A DNA stretch of 54,328 nt from CAYNJF01 sp964397555 (lineage in GTDB: Bacteria > Pseudomonadota > Gammaproteobacteria > Berkiellales > Berkiellaceae). The number at the start of each line of letters is the position of its first letter. Within the stretch, counting starts at the first letter, position 1. Shown piece after piece: positions 27,605-36,450 of the stretch. Position numbers and translations under genes: made by a program. Location of the stretch: contig CAYNJF010000016.1 in assembly GCA_964397555.1 (NCBI GenBank), positions 1 through 54,328 of the forward strand, read 5' to 3'. A model generated the notes under the pieces. That model ran no database searches. It worked only from the letters and a program-made list of their open reading frames with translations, and was not told where the DNA came from.

Positions 27605-28402
27605 ATGATCAGTTCTGCCATCACCCTGCTCCATGGTGACATGCTTTCGAAACGAATTTATAACCAGATGTTTAAAGCTCAATTCCCTGAGGTCACGCAT
27701 TTCTACACAAATGCCCCCAAAGGCAAAAGCATTGCAAGTGATCTGCTTGAAAAGATAGAACGTAATACTGGGAATTCTAACCCCGATCTAAAAACTGATG
27801 CTTTAGAAAACAACTTGACACTAAATGAATTAAGGAAGCTAGACGGATTTGATGAAGCATTAAGTCAGCATAATCGAGACCTTTTTGACTCTATTATTCT
27901 AGATAACGACATTGCTCCAGAAGATGTTAAATTAATCATTGTTGAAGCGAATCTAAGTAACCCAGGCCATGAAGGCGATCCAACCCTTATCCAACACATT
28001 CGTATGACTTTGCCTGATGCCTTTATTATTGCCATCTCTGGGACAGCTGAAGCACTTGAAACCGTATTAGACGCCGATCAAGCCGCCATTGCTATCTGCA
28101 AAGGTGATAGAGATAATTATCTTGATAAGATGGAAGAAAAAAACCATGATCGGCTCTTTTCTCAAACGGATCTTGTCAATCAAATTAGACTACAACTCAT
28201 TCAATTGGGATTAATTGCACCAGGTGATGACGAGGGCCTTGATGGACAAGACGGTGAGATAGAAAGGCCTTTGAAGATTGGCCCGATAGCCCCCCCCCTC
28301 GTGTTTAGTGAAGGCGATCGAGCCACCGATGCACTGCCGGCAAGTGGTAGCTCTAGCTCTATTGGGTCAATCTCGCCACGCACCATGCCAAGCATAAAAT
28401 AA
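27605..28402 (+). CDS. Pseudo-receiver protein (third of three)
   Basis: A 265-residue protein with the clearest receiver-like pattern of the three. It opens with SAITLLHGDMLSKRI (strand beta 1 plus an acidic residue) and FPEVTHFYTNAPKGKS, like the start of hybrid-kinase receivers. An insertion of about 50 residues follows. Then comes KLIIVEANLSNPGHEG, where Asn stands at the phosphoacceptor position of the D-x-x-M-P-x-M-D-G motif. AFIIAISG supplies the Ser/Thr and AIAICKGD the conserved Lys. With Asp replaced by Asn it should not be phosphorylated normally. The C-terminal 60 residues are Ser/Pro/Gly-rich. AGGA precedes the ATG by six bases. No output domain is visible. Confidence 0.72.
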   Translation: MISSAITLLHGDMLSKRIYNQMFKAQFPEVTHFYTNAPKGKSIASDLLEKIERNTGNSNPDLKTDALENNLTLNELRKLDGFDEALSQHNRDLFDSIILDNDIAPEDVKLIIVEANLSNPGHEGDPTLIQHIRMTLPDAFIIAISGTAEALETVLDADQAAIAICKGDRDNYLDKMEEKNHDRLFSQTDLVNQIRLQLIQLGLIAPGDDEGLDGQDGEIERPLKIGPIAPPLVFSEGDRATDALPASGSSSSIGSISPRTMPSIK

Positions 28403-28460
28403 AGTTAGTTACCATAACATTTAAATGCGAATGATTGCTCTAGAGGGGCGATCATCACAG

Positions 28461-28469
28461 TGCTATAAT
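28461..28469 (+). promoter_or_regulatory. asnS: Extended -10 promoter of asnS
   Basis: TGC directly followed by a consensus TATAAT forms an extended -10 element, 27 bp before the asnS ATG. No good -35 lies at 17 bp; TTGCTC at 28435-28440 is 23 bp away. The promoter lies in the gap after the receiver-like trio and separates asnS from it. Confidence 0.6.
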
Positions 28470-28496
28470 CTTGCTCACATTGTGACAGGAGTATGT

Positions 28497-29891
28497 ATGG
28501 CTGTATCCATCAAATCAATATTAGGCGGTAGTGTTGCCGTTGGTCAAAGTGCCAAGGTGCAAGGTTGGGTCAAAACTCGACGTGACTCTAAGGCCGGAAT
28601 TTCATTTATCAATATATCCGATGGCTCTTGCTTTGATCCCATCCAGGCCGTTGTCCCTAATACTCTTGATAATTATGAGAGTGAAGTACTCTCATTGACC
28701 GCGGGTTGCTCTGTTGTTGTTGAAGGCGAAGTGGTTGAATCAAAAGGTAAAGGCCAAAAATATGAGATTCAAGCCACCAAAGTAACCCCTGTCGGTTTTG
28801 TGGATGATCCCGAAACCTACCCTATCCAACCCAAACATCACTCTATGGAATTTTTAAGGGAGATGGCCCACCTTAGAGCGCGTACCAACGTAGGCGGAGC
28901 GGTTATCCGGGTTCGCCACCACATTGCTCAGGCCATTCATCGATTCTTATCCGATGAGGGATTTTATTGGGTCAATACGCCCATTATTACGGCCAGTGAT
29001 TGCGAAGGCGCCGGTGAGATGTTTCGTGTTTCAAGCCTTGATTGGAACAACTTGCCAAGAAATGATAAAGGCAAAGTCGATGTCAAAAAAGACTTTTTCG
29101 AGCATGACTCGTTTCTCACTGTCTCAGGACAGCTTAATGTTGAGACACACTGTCTCGCCATGAGCAAAGTGTATACCTTTGGCCCAACGTTTAGAGCTGA
29201 AAACTCAAACACCAGCCGACACTTAGCCGAATTTTGGATGATTGAGCCCGAGATTGCGTTTGCAACGTTGCATGATGACATTGATTTAGCGGAGAAGATG
29301 CTAAAATACGTCTTCAAATCGGTGTTAGATCATTGCGAAGATGACATGAATTTCTTTGCGCAACGCATTGATAAAACGTGCATTGAACGTTTGGATACGA
29401 TGCTGAACCAAGATGTTGAGCGCATTGAGTATCGAGAAGCCATTCGTATCTTAGAAAACACCAAACAAAAGTTTGAGTTCCCCGTGGCCTTTGGACAAGA
29501 CTTACAGTCCGAGCATGAGCGTTTTCTCTGTGAAAAGCATTTTAAAAAACCTGTGGCCGTCATGAACTACCCGAAAGACATCAAAGCGTTTTACATGCGC
29601 ATGAACGATGATGATACGGTGGCAGCTATGGATATTTTAGCCCCAGGGATCGGCGAGATCATAGGCGGCTCAGCGCGGGAAGAGCGTTTGGATGTCCTTG
29701 ATGCCAGAATGGATGAAGTGGGGATCGACAAAGAGCACTTGAGCTGGTATCGCGACTTAAGACGTTATGGCACGGTTCCTCACGCGGGCTTTGGGTTAGG
29801 TTTTGAGCGATTGATAAGCTACATCACAGGACTATCAAATGTGCGCGATGTTATCCCATTCCCAAGAACCCCAGGTTCCATTCCTTTTTAG
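28497..29891 (+). CDS. asnS: Asparaginyl-tRNA synthetase
   Basis: Charges tRNA-Asn with asparagine in the cytosol. The N-terminal OB-fold anticodon-binding domain has VQGWVKTRRDSKAGISFINI near residue 22. The class IIb catalytic core has motif 2 (TFGPTFRAENSNTSRHLAEF near residue 225) and motif 3 GFGLGFERLISYITG near residue 435, followed by the AsnRS-specific NVRDVIPFPRTPGSIPF end. The length of 464 residues matches the family. The start is the ATG with AGGAG seven bases upstream; an earlier in-frame ATG at 28425 lies before the promoter. Its presence suggests direct Asn-tRNA charging, not only the transamidation route. Confidence 0.98.
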   Translation: MAVSIKSILGGSVAVGQSAKVQGWVKTRRDSKAGISFINISDGSCFDPIQAVVPNTLDNYESEVLSLTAGCSVVVEGEVVESKGKGQKYEIQATKVTPVGFVDDPETYPIQPKHHSMEFLREMAHLRARTNVGGAVIRVRHHIAQAIHRFLSDEGFYWVNTPIITASDCEGAGEMFRVSSLDWNNLPRNDKGKVDVKKDFFEHDSFLTVSGQLNVETHCLAMSKVYTFGPTFRAENSNTSRHLAEFWMIEPEIAFATLHDDIDLAEKMLKYVFKSVLDHCEDDMNFFAQRIDKTCIERLDTMLNQDVERIEYREAIRILENTKQKFEFPVAFGQDLQSEHERFLCEKHFKKPVAVMNYPKDIKAFYMRMNDDDTVAAMDILAPGIGEIIGGSAREERLDVLDARMDEVGIDKEHLSWYRDLRRYGTVPHAGFGLGFERLISYITGLSNVRDVIPFPRTPGSIPF

Positions 29892-29905
29892 AGCTAAACC
29901 TATTG

Positions 29906-29928
29906 GGCACCAACTTATTTTTGGTGCC
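29906..29928 (+). terminator. asnS: Terminator after asnS
   Basis: An 8-bp perfect stem, GGCACCAA with TTGGTGCC and a 7-base loop, is followed by TGACTTTT. It lies 14 bases after the asnS stop and before the MATE gene. Confidence 0.7.
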
Positions 29929-29985
29929 TGACTTTTCATCATCCTTAGTTTCCGTTAGTATCTAACTTGAACTAAGGATGATTCT

Positions 29986-31380
29986 ATGACCACTCAATTC
30001 AAACCTTTAACCAAATACCCTGTCGGCTCTGTCCGAGAAATGTCTTTTCTCGCCTTTCCCTTGATGCTCAGTGCTTTATCAGGGGCATTGATGTTCTTTT
30101 TTGATCGCTACATTTTAGCCCACTTCTCTTTAGAGGCGCTGAATACCGCAACCACCGCTGGAATGAGCGTTTTGGTGTTTCATCTTGCGGCGATGGGGGT
30201 TGCTGGTATTTGTGAGGTGTACGTAGGCCAATCTAATGGCGCCAAGGCATTCAAAAAGATAGGTTCTCATGTCTGGCAGATGTTGTGGTTTGCGTTGATG
30301 ACGAGCGTTGTCTTCATCCCATTGAGTTTTACTCAGGATGCGTTCCTACCCCAACGATATTCCACAGAGCAAGGTCGAGCGTTTTTTCAAATCTTAATGC
30401 TTTTAGGGCCCGTCGTTGCGGCAAACGCCGCCCTAAGTGGCTTTTACGTTGGGCGAGGTAAAGTCAAACTTTTGACGTGTACGGTGATTGGTGCCAATGT
30501 CATCAATATTGGCCTCGACCTCATCTTCATCTTTGGATACGGTCCTGTTGAACCCATGGGAACCATGGGGGCAGCCTTAGCCACGGCAATCGCTCAATGC
30601 ACTCAATTTCTCATTCTGTTTGGGGTATTCTTATCAAAAACCAACCGAGTCCAATTTGCCTCTTGGAATGCCAAATTTCATAGACTTAGGTTTATACGCT
30701 CCATACGGGTTGGGGCCCCTTCTGCGCTAGGTCATGCCATAGAGATTGGCGCATGGAGCATGCAGCTTCATATCGTAGCCATGGTCTCTGAGATGCATGT
30801 TTCGGTCTTGGCCATTGGCCAAACCCTTTTGGGCCTTATCGCCTTTACCACCGATGGATTACGCGGAGCGGTCATAGCTTGTGCCTCCAACCTGGTCGGT
30901 GGCCAAGCTAAAGACAAGATCAAAGCCACCTTTAAGTCTGCGTTCGTAGTTCATATGTTGGTGGGTTGCTTTTACGTCCTGCCTGCCTTTATCCACCCAG
31001 AGTGGATTATTGAAGACTTTGTCCGCAATAATGAGTCTGACATCAATGTGGCAGAATTAATGCATTTTGCCACGATCGCTTGCTGGTTTATTATCGGGTA
31101 TTACGTGGTTGATGGGCTTGTTTGGATCATTGCAGGCTTTTTAACCGCAATTGAAGACACCTGGTTCATCATGGTGGCCAATGCTTTGAACGCTTGGATA
31201 TTTGGTTTAGCGCCTGTGTATTACTTTGTGCTTATCAAAGGAGCAACGCCCGATAAAGTTTGGCTTATTGTCTTAGGCTATGGAGTGGTCAATATGACTG
31301 TCTTTTATGTTCGCTATCGTATGAAATATCGTCAAAAACCCCTTAATCCATCAGTTTTAAAAAAAGAAAAGCCGGTATAA
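29986..31380 (+). CDS. MATE-family multidrug/Na+ exporter
   Basis: A 464-residue inner-membrane protein with about twelve hydrophobic helices arranged as two homologous halves, as in the MATE family. Family features include the opening FPLMLSALSGALMFFFDRY segment in helix 1 and the YVGRGKVKLLTCTVIGANVI region in the middle of the first half. The ATG is preceded by AAGGA at seven bases. MATE proteins export cationic drugs or metabolites using Na+ or H+; the substrate cannot be predicted. The 3' end of the gene forms one arm of the terminator shared with the next gene. Confidence 0.93.
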   Translation: MTTQFKPLTKYPVGSVREMSFLAFPLMLSALSGALMFFFDRYILAHFSLEALNTATTAGMSVLVFHLAAMGVAGICEVYVGQSNGAKAFKKIGSHVWQMLWFALMTSVVFIPLSFTQDAFLPQRYSTEQGRAFFQILMLLGPVVAANAALSGFYVGRGKVKLLTCTVIGANVINIGLDLIFIFGYGPVEPMGTMGAALATAIAQCTQFLILFGVFLSKTNRVQFASWNAKFHRLRFIRSIRVGAPSALGHAIEIGAWSMQLHIVAMVSEMHVSVLAIGQTLLGLIAFTTDGLRGAVIACASNLVGGQAKDKIKATFKSAFVVHMLVGCFYVLPAFIHPEWIIEDFVRNNESDINVAELMHFATIACWFIIGYYVVDGLVWIIAGFLTAIEDTWFIMVANALNAWIFGLAPVYYFVLIKGATPDKVWLIVLGYGVVNMTVFYVRYRMKYRQKPLNPSVLKKEKPV

Positions 31381-31390
31381 ACCGGCTTTT
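31367..31390. terminator. Bidirectional terminator
   Basis: A 10-bp perfect stem (AAAAGCCGGT, loop ATAA, ACCGGCTTTT) gives a U-rich 3' side on both strands. It serves the convergent MATE gene and the small gene at 31392-31730. Confidence 0.88.
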
Positions 31391-31391
31391 C

Positions 31392-31730
31392 TTAGTGAAC
31401 TAACGTTGGGCGAGGTGGCCATTGCGGGGTCAGTCTTGGTGCAATGGATGGTGTCGGCCTTGGCGTCATATCATCATTGTCAAAACTAAAGCCATGATTA
31501 TGGTAAACACGTGCTTTGTGTAAAGTGTAAGCCATAAACCCCATCATCTTTAAGGCAGGTAAAATGCCTAATCGTGCGCTTTCAGGCAAAGCTGGCATCA
31601 TTCGAGCCAATGCAGCCTGATCCATTAAGTCAAAACGCCATTGAAGAGCCATTTGCATTTGCTCTTCCATCGATAAATCTTGAATAAGGCGGTTACAACT
31701 TTTGATGAGTCTTTCAAATTCTTTTCTCAT
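31392..31730 (-). CDS. Uncharacterised 112-residue protein with Pro-rich tail
   Basis: A small protein of unknown family. Residues 1-80 are helical and Met-rich (EEQMQMALQWRFDLMDQAAL), followed from about residue 87 by a tail with repeated PRPTP, APRLTP and PPRPT units, which suggests a flexible SH3-ligand-like or extended segment. The ATG follows a perfect AGGAGG four bases upstream, so it is expected to be well translated. It stands alone between the MATE gene and an intergenic stretch. There is no signal peptide. Confidence 0.75.
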   Translation of the reverse strand: MRKEFERLIKSCNRLIQDLSMEEQMQMALQWRFDLMDQAALARMMPALPESARLGILPALKMMGFMAYTLHKARVYHNHGFSFDNDDMTPRPTPSIAPRLTPQWPPRPTLVH

Positions 31731-31998
31731 GACGCCTCCTAATATATTGCTATGTGCTTGATTTACATCAAGTATACCACATTATAAGCTATTCACCTAA
31801 TTTATCTTGATAACCGGCTTATTTACCATGATAAGTGGGGCTAAATACAGCCCAAGCACCCTTCTAAATGAGGGGTATTTCTTTAAAAAAGACCATATAT
31901 CAACGAGATAGACCGCTTATCTGTAAGAAATAGACATTTAGTCAGGTAATTGGTTTAATGAGGTAATACCCAAGGAAAAGACGCATGAAGGAGGCATT

Positions 31999-32682
31999 AT
32001 GCCAGCTCAAAACCAAGAATTTATTAATCAACGATTATTCAATGATGCAGTCCATGCACAAGCTAAACAAGCGCTTATGGAGCGTCGAGCTCGATTGGGT
32101 GCCTATATGCGAGAATTTGGTTACACCCAAGTCAAAGCCACTGGTGCACCTGGTGGGGCTCTTGGAAAAATTGCTCATAAAGCCAGCTACGATGAAATTG
32201 GTATCGCATTTACCATGTTTTTTGAAATGCTTATCTTTGCTTTATCGATGATGCTAAACGCCACGTTAAACAAAGATACAAAGGTATTTGACAATTTACC
32301 GGATTCGTTAAAAATTGATAAGGATTCGTATGATCCGGCTAGAACGCCCATTTACAAGTCTTACCAATTTGATGGTAAAGTTTATTTGGATTATTCACAT
32401 TTACTGAATGCCGATGAGCTCAATGATATTGATGTCTTAGCCAACGGTTACATGTTAAAGCCAAACGCCGACTTTTCTCTAAGAAAAGAGTTTGCTAGAT
32501 TTAATGTGAACATGACAGGTTCAGCCTGGGATAATGAACTTGAGGGTGTCCTCAACGATATAATGGTTAAACGTTCAAGACCCATGACAAACCAATTCGA
32601 CTCTTTTCGACGACAAGGGCCATCAAGATCACAAGATACGGTCTTAGATCATGATTTGGCCGTCAATCGACCCGGTCGATAA
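31999..32682 (+). CDS. Uncharacterised 227-residue protein with one hydrophobic helix
   Basis: I do not recognise this protein. The first 60 residues are basic and helical; residues about 72-92 (IAFTMFFEMLIFALSMML) form one hydrophobic, possibly membrane-inserting helix; the rest is polar with acidic patches and ends in a basic/Gln-rich tail. AAGGAGG precedes the ATG at good spacing, so the start is secure. A strong terminator follows the stop, so it is monocistronic. A 268-bp upstream gap holds no other gene. The layout of a soluble N-terminus, one hydrophobic helix and a disordered C-terminus occurs in translocated effectors but is not diagnostic. Confidence 0.8.
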   Translation: MPAQNQEFINQRLFNDAVHAQAKQALMERRARLGAYMREFGYTQVKATGAPGGALGKIAHKASYDEIGIAFTMFFEMLIFALSMMLNATLNKDTKVFDNLPDSLKIDKDSYDPARTPIYKSYQFDGKVYLDYSHLLNADELNDIDVLANGYMLKPNADFSLRKEFARFNVNMTGSAWDNELEGVLNDIMVKRSRPMTNQFDSFRRQGPSRSQDTVLDHDLAVNRPGR

Positions 32683-32697
32683 CCCCATCCTATCCAT

Positions 32698-32730
32698 AGC
32701 CCAATCCCAAAACCATGGGATTGGGCTTTT
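32698..32730 (+). terminator. Intrinsic terminator
   Basis: A 12-bp perfect stem (AGCCCAATCCCA, loop AAACCA, TGGGATTGGGCT) is followed by TTTT, 15 bases after the stop of the 227-residue protein gene. Confidence 0.9.
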
Positions 32731-32771
32731 TAATGTCTCAAAAACTCAGCTGAATTTAAGAGTACTTAGGC

Positions 32772-33056
32772 TCATGGTCTTCTAGCCATTTGAGTAAGAC
32801 TGAAAGCCGCCAAGCTTAACCATTGGGCAGGCTCTCGAACCATAGAGGCAATCAAAACGCTTGGTACGGCAGCCATCACACGAAACGGTTCATGGGTCAG
32901 CACTTCAACCGCTGAGGCTCTTGCACTTGAGCCAGCCTCCCCTAAATAAAACAACCTCATGAACGAGTTTTGACAATCTTGCATGTGGTCATGGTAAAAA
33001 GTTGGCATCGTCGTAATGAGCGAGCAAGCTTTGAAATCCCAAGAGCCATGAATCAA
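32772..33056 (-). CDS. Possible small protein, uncertain
   Basis: An open frame of 94 codons beginning with TTG (or 78 from an ATG at 33008), preceded by GAGGA directly before the TTG. The product is Ala/Met/Ser-rich with one mildly hydrophobic stretch and no recognisable domain. There is no convincing ribosome-binding site at proper spacing, and codon content does not clearly mark it as coding. It sits in an otherwise empty 620-bp stretch and is recorded as a weak candidate. Confidence 0.3.
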   Translation of the reverse strand: MIHGSWDFKACSLITTMPTFYHDHMQDCQNSFMRLFYLGEAGSSARASAVEVLTHEPFRVMAAVPSVLIASMVREPAQWLSLAAFSLTQMARRP

Positions 33057-33302
33057 ATCCTCAAATCATCCAAACAAAAGGCCTACATAGTAAAGATACG
33101 TAATAGACTTTGCAAAATAACGTAAACACTTCAAAGCCAGTTAGGAAACCTAGGATAAAATTCTGAGAATTGGTCCTAATGTAGAGCAGGTTTAATCATC
33201 TCAGGAATCCTTAACTAATTATGATATATTTGAACCCATATTGACTATTTGAGCATTGACTAAAGCCAGATACATACCGTTGCATGAATAAGCAAATGAG
33301 GA

Positions 33303-33659
33303 ATGATGCTGCATCTTTGGAATAAATACCGAAAAGGTTCATCTGAGCGAGATGAACTCAATGAGACACCAAGGTTACTGAAGGCCCTGTTTGCTCATGT
33401 TTGTTTTGTGAATGATTTGAAAGACATAGCCTCCCCTTTCTATTATCCTTTTTTCCCTGGCTCAGATGAAATCAAATCCTACCAAATTAACCAAGATGCT
33501 GATGAAAACTATGTTTTAAGTTGTAAGCCCAAAAGTTATGGGGCCTTCGAGTCACCTGTGGTGACACTTACCTTGTCAAAAGAGGACGTGAACCAGTTTT
33601 TCGAAAGAGAAAGAAATGCTGAACAATCCTGTTGGGTGAAGCTGTTTTGCTGCTTTTAG
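33303..33659 (+). CDS. Small uncharacterised protein ending in a cysteine cluster
   Basis: A 118-residue protein with no recognised domain. Two adjacent ATG codons (33303 and 33306) follow a GAGG; the second has better spacing. The body is mixed alpha/beta in character. The last ten residues, SCWVKLFCCF, combine hydrophobic residues with three cysteines at the very C-terminus, which could be lipidated if the protein reaches a eukaryotic cell, though it is not a canonical CaaX box. Neighbouring genes are also unrecognised and AT-rich. Confidence 0.6.
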   Translation: MMLHLWNKYRKGSSERDELNETPRLLKALFAHVCFVNDLKDIASPFYYPFFPGSDEIKSYQINQDADENYVLSCKPKSYGAFESPVVTLTLSKEDVNQFFERERNAEQSCWVKLFCCF

Positions 33660-33780
33660 GCGTTCACTGCATGATAAAAGAGGAGCGCATAGGCGAAAAG
33701 ATTGACATTCTCTTAATTGCGTATCATGGCTCGCAAGAGGTCAATGGTTAGTCTAAAGACATTAAATAATGCCGCCTTTA

Positions 33781-34746
33781 TCATTTACAAGAATTTTTAT
33801 GAACACAGATAGATGCGTCGTCTTGTTGCAGCGATGAAGTGCTGGCTATGCTTTCTTGGGATGGTAAACGAGAATACCCACCTTTTTGTTTTCTGTGACG
33901 AGAGAAATGAAAAAGCAGTTTTCCGTGATTACTCATGGTTTCAACTTGAGAGAGAATATGATCAAATGAATCTTGAGCATACCCTTTGGATTTCATCATA
34001 TAGATAAACAATTGATCTCTAAGTGATTGAATGCCCTGCTCCTCACTAAAGTGTAAGAATTTGAGAAGAACTAGGTGCTGACAGTGGTGCTGGAGACAAA
34101 AATCCTCAGTAATGCTTTTATAAACATAATTGCCATTGTCAGATAGAGCAAATACATTGGATTTTAATTCAACCAAAGCCTCAAATGAGCTCTCAAGATC
34201 TTCAAAACCTTCCAATCCTGAATAAGTTTCGACCAGATCACATAATTGATTTAAACTTTCACATTGTCGAATCCTTAGTTTAAAAAATTCATGATAAAAA
34301 TAATTTTTTGGAAGATTCAAAAAATCTGAAATTTCATCTTCGTACTTTCTTTGAAGATCCATTCGATTAAAAATGTCAACATGACACGAATTAATCTCTT
34401 CCTCTAATCTTGTTTTGGTTTGGACATGAAACATCGAATAGAGATAGATGCTTTCTTTTGCAACATTAGCATTGTCAATTAGCCCCATGGTCATATTGAT
34501 AATGTAATATTCCGCTGCCGCATGAAAAAGACTCACGTCCTCAAGTGTCAAACTGGAGACTTTTCTTTTCTTGCCTAAATAAGAACAAACCGTATCAATG
34601 ACACATAACTCACGGCCACTGAAAGACTTTAGTTCAAGAGGGAATTTAGGATGGTTATATCCTACCAGATACACGGTTTTGGACTTTTCTAAAATGCGGG
34701 TCAACAGGTCCAGAGCCTGAGTAAATTGAGTGATGTCTTTTAGCAT
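33781..34746 (-). CDS. Uncharacterised 321-residue protein
   Basis: I do not recognise this protein. It is mostly helical, rich in Leu, Phe, His and Glu, with ten or so cysteines and no signal peptide or membrane helix. The C-terminal 40 residues are basic and Ser/Gln-rich (GGYSRLPSQESIASTSSLQQ) and probably disordered. It starts at an ATG with a weak GGA upstream and lies downstream of the U-box gene on the same strand with a 90-bp gap. Low GC and neighbours of eukaryotic domain type suggest an effector-like gene, but no function can be given. Confidence 0.7.
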   Translation of the reverse strand: MLKDITQFTQALDLLTRILEKSKTVYLVGYNHPKFPLELKSFSGRELCVIDTVCSYLGKKRKVSSLTLEDVSLFHAAAEYYIINMTMGLIDNANVAKESIYLYSMFHVQTKTRLEEEINSCHVDIFNRMDLQRKYEDEISDFLNLPKNYFYHEFFKLRIRQCESLNQLCDLVETYSGLEGFEDLESSFEALVELKSNVFALSDNGNYVYKSITEDFCLQHHCQHLVLLKFLHFSEEQGIQSLRDQLFIYMMKSKGYAQDSFDHILSQVETMSNHGKLLFHFSRHRKQKGGYSRLPSQESIASTSSLQQDDASICVHKNSCK

Positions 34747-34836
34747 GATTTATCCGGCAAAATTTCGACACTTTACACGAGTCGTTGGCTTTAGTTAAGC
34801 ATAAAAGCCTCTCATATAAAACATACGGTTTAAAAG

Positions 34837-35802
34837 TTAATGTTTTCTGGCTTTTTTCCCTGTTGTGGATGAGCCTGAGCCCGAAAAAAACCACGACCAC
34901 ACACCCGATGAGTTAGCATCTGCTCTTTGCTCATCGAGTTGAGCTCTTACCTCTTCAGTCTCATCTCTTGCTCGCTTAAGAGAACGGACATGACGGACGT
35001 TCAACTGTTTATTCTCTTGCTTAGCCGCTTCAAATCGTCGAGTAATGCTTTCAACAGCTTCCTGCAATGCATTATTCTGAGTCTCTAGTTGACTTGCTTG
35101 AGACTGCATCTTAACTACTTTACCTTGCTCCGTTGCCAATAAGTTTTCAAGTTCTCTTATTCTCTGATTGGCATCACTTAACTGTTGATTGCAACGTATC
35201 AAAGCCAACTCTTGCTCACGTTTTTCTTGGCTGCGAGTTTGACTTTCTCTTCGCACACGAGTGATGACTTGATGAAGATTATTTTGTATTGCCTCTAGGT
35301 CAAGCTCAACCCCCTGCTCGTCCAACGAGAAGTCTGGAGCCGAGCTTGAGGCATCTTGGTCGCTCGATTGAGGGTCACCAACAATATTATCAATGACTAA
35401 GGTACCAGCCTCTAACCCAAATAAGTAAGTTTCAATCTCTTGTTTAAGCGACTCATCAATCACAATTTCAGAGTGCTTGGTAATCCCTTCACCTTGCTCA
35501 CCAGAACATCCATGCGGACAGGTAGTTCGGTGTGAACCTCTCATATTTCGTCGTCTTTGCTTTGTGGTTTCTGGCAGGGTACTTTTGTATCGTTCCAACC
35601 CTTTTTTATCAAAGAAATGCGTTCCACAAAGCGTTGCGGGCTCGTTCATCACATCTTGAGTAATGCTGCAAAAGAATTTACTTGGCAGTGCTTTCGGTGA
35701 CACACCAAGGGCTTCCAGTCTTTCGGAAAATGTGGGCTTTCCTGCCTGGAGCGTATTCTGGGTGACAAGATTATTCTTACCTTTAGTCTTTCTTTTGGGC
35801 AT
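34837..35802 (-). CDS. U-box domain protein with long coiled coil, probable E3 ubiquitin ligase effector
   Basis: A 321-residue protein. Residues about 40-127 resemble a U-box, the zinc-free RING-like fold that recruits ubiquitin-charged E2 enzymes: FFCSITQDVMNEPATLCGTH, then FFDKKGLERY, and after a basic insertion CPHGC, then HSEIVIDESLKQEIETYL, which matches the closing helix of U-boxes. Residues about 160-295 are a heptad-rich coiled coil. The C-terminus ends SSTTGKKARKH, a basic tail. Bacteria have no ubiquitin, so action in a eukaryotic host is inferred; Legionella LubX is a known U-box effector. The ATG at 35802 was preferred to TTG two codons before it. No ribosome-binding site is visible. 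Confidence 0.72.
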   Translation of the reverse strand: MPKRKTKGKNNLVTQNTLQAGKPTFSERLEALGVSPKALPSKFFCSITQDVMNEPATLCGTHFFDKKGLERYKSTLPETTKQRRRNMRGSHRTTCPHGCSGEQGEGITKHSEIVIDESLKQEIETYLFGLEAGTLVIDNIVGDPQSSDQDASSSAPDFSLDEQGVELDLEAIQNNLHQVITRVRRESQTRSQEKREQELALIRCNQQLSDANQRIRELENLLATEQGKVVKMQSQASQLETQNNALQEAVESITRRFEAAKQENKQLNVRHVRSLKRARDETEEVRAQLDEQRADANSSGVWSWFFSGSGSSTTGKKARKH

Positions 35803-36051
35803 GGTCAATATGTCTATTAAGTATATTTACTGACATATTATCAATATTTGGGTGCGTTTGATTTAGCGTACGTCTTCAGATCAAGGCCATTCATCAGCTT
35901 ATTGCGGTTGATGGGACTTCTACAATGAAAACCCTCATGCTCAGATGAGGTTCGACTGCGGTCTATTCACCAGCAGAAGCTCTTAGGGGCGCTTGCTGAA
36001 GAGAAATCGTGCTGATACGCTTATCATCGTGTTTGTTTTGAGGATGTGAAT

Positions 36052-36450
36052 ATGTGCTTTTTCTCTTGGTGTAAGCCAAAGAGTGCCTCAATGGAAAGTT
36101 GTGATAACCTTGAGATGATTATCGAAAATTTAAGCCTTTTGCATGAGTATGATAAGCACGTCACAAGTCAACATTTCAAACAAACCCTTGAGTCTGTATT
36201 AGGCGAGCATCTTGAGAGTGATTTTCGTTTGTTTGAGTTAATACGCATCAGTAATGCCATTTCATCTTTTCTTTTGTTAAAACGCATTTCCATGTTGAAG
36301 AAGCACACCCGCGTGGATTTTGATGTTCTATTGGATTGTTTATCCCACTATAAACTCAAGGTCTATCGTTATGGAAAACATTGTGATTTCTCAATGGTAA
36401 AAACTAGAGATAGCAACGACATGGATCCCCTATCCGCCCCCAGTCTTTAG
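36052..36450 (+). CDS. Uncharacterised 132-residue Cys-containing protein
   Basis: A small helical protein with no recognised domain. It begins MCFFSWCKPKSA, where a hydrophobic, Cys-containing N-terminus precedes basic residues, and continues with Leu-rich helices (LLLKRISMLKKHTRVDFDVL). The ATG at 36052 has GAGG eight bases upstream; a GTG two codons earlier is the alternative. It lies alone in a low-GC stretch between the divergent U-box gene and the TPR gene. Confidence 0.6.
   Translation: MCFFSWCKPKSASMESCDNLEMIIENLSLLHEYDKHVTSQHFKQTLESVLGEHLESDFRLFELIRISNAISSFLLLKRISMLKKHTRVDFDVLLDCLSHYKLKVYRYGKHCDFSMVKTRDSNDMDPLSAPSL

Noticed and set aside
31731..31998. Repeated TTATC/GATAA and TTACC motifs in the 268-bp gap before the 227-residue protein, considered as a regulator array
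   Set aside because: The copies are short, unevenly spaced and expected by chance in AT-rich DNA.
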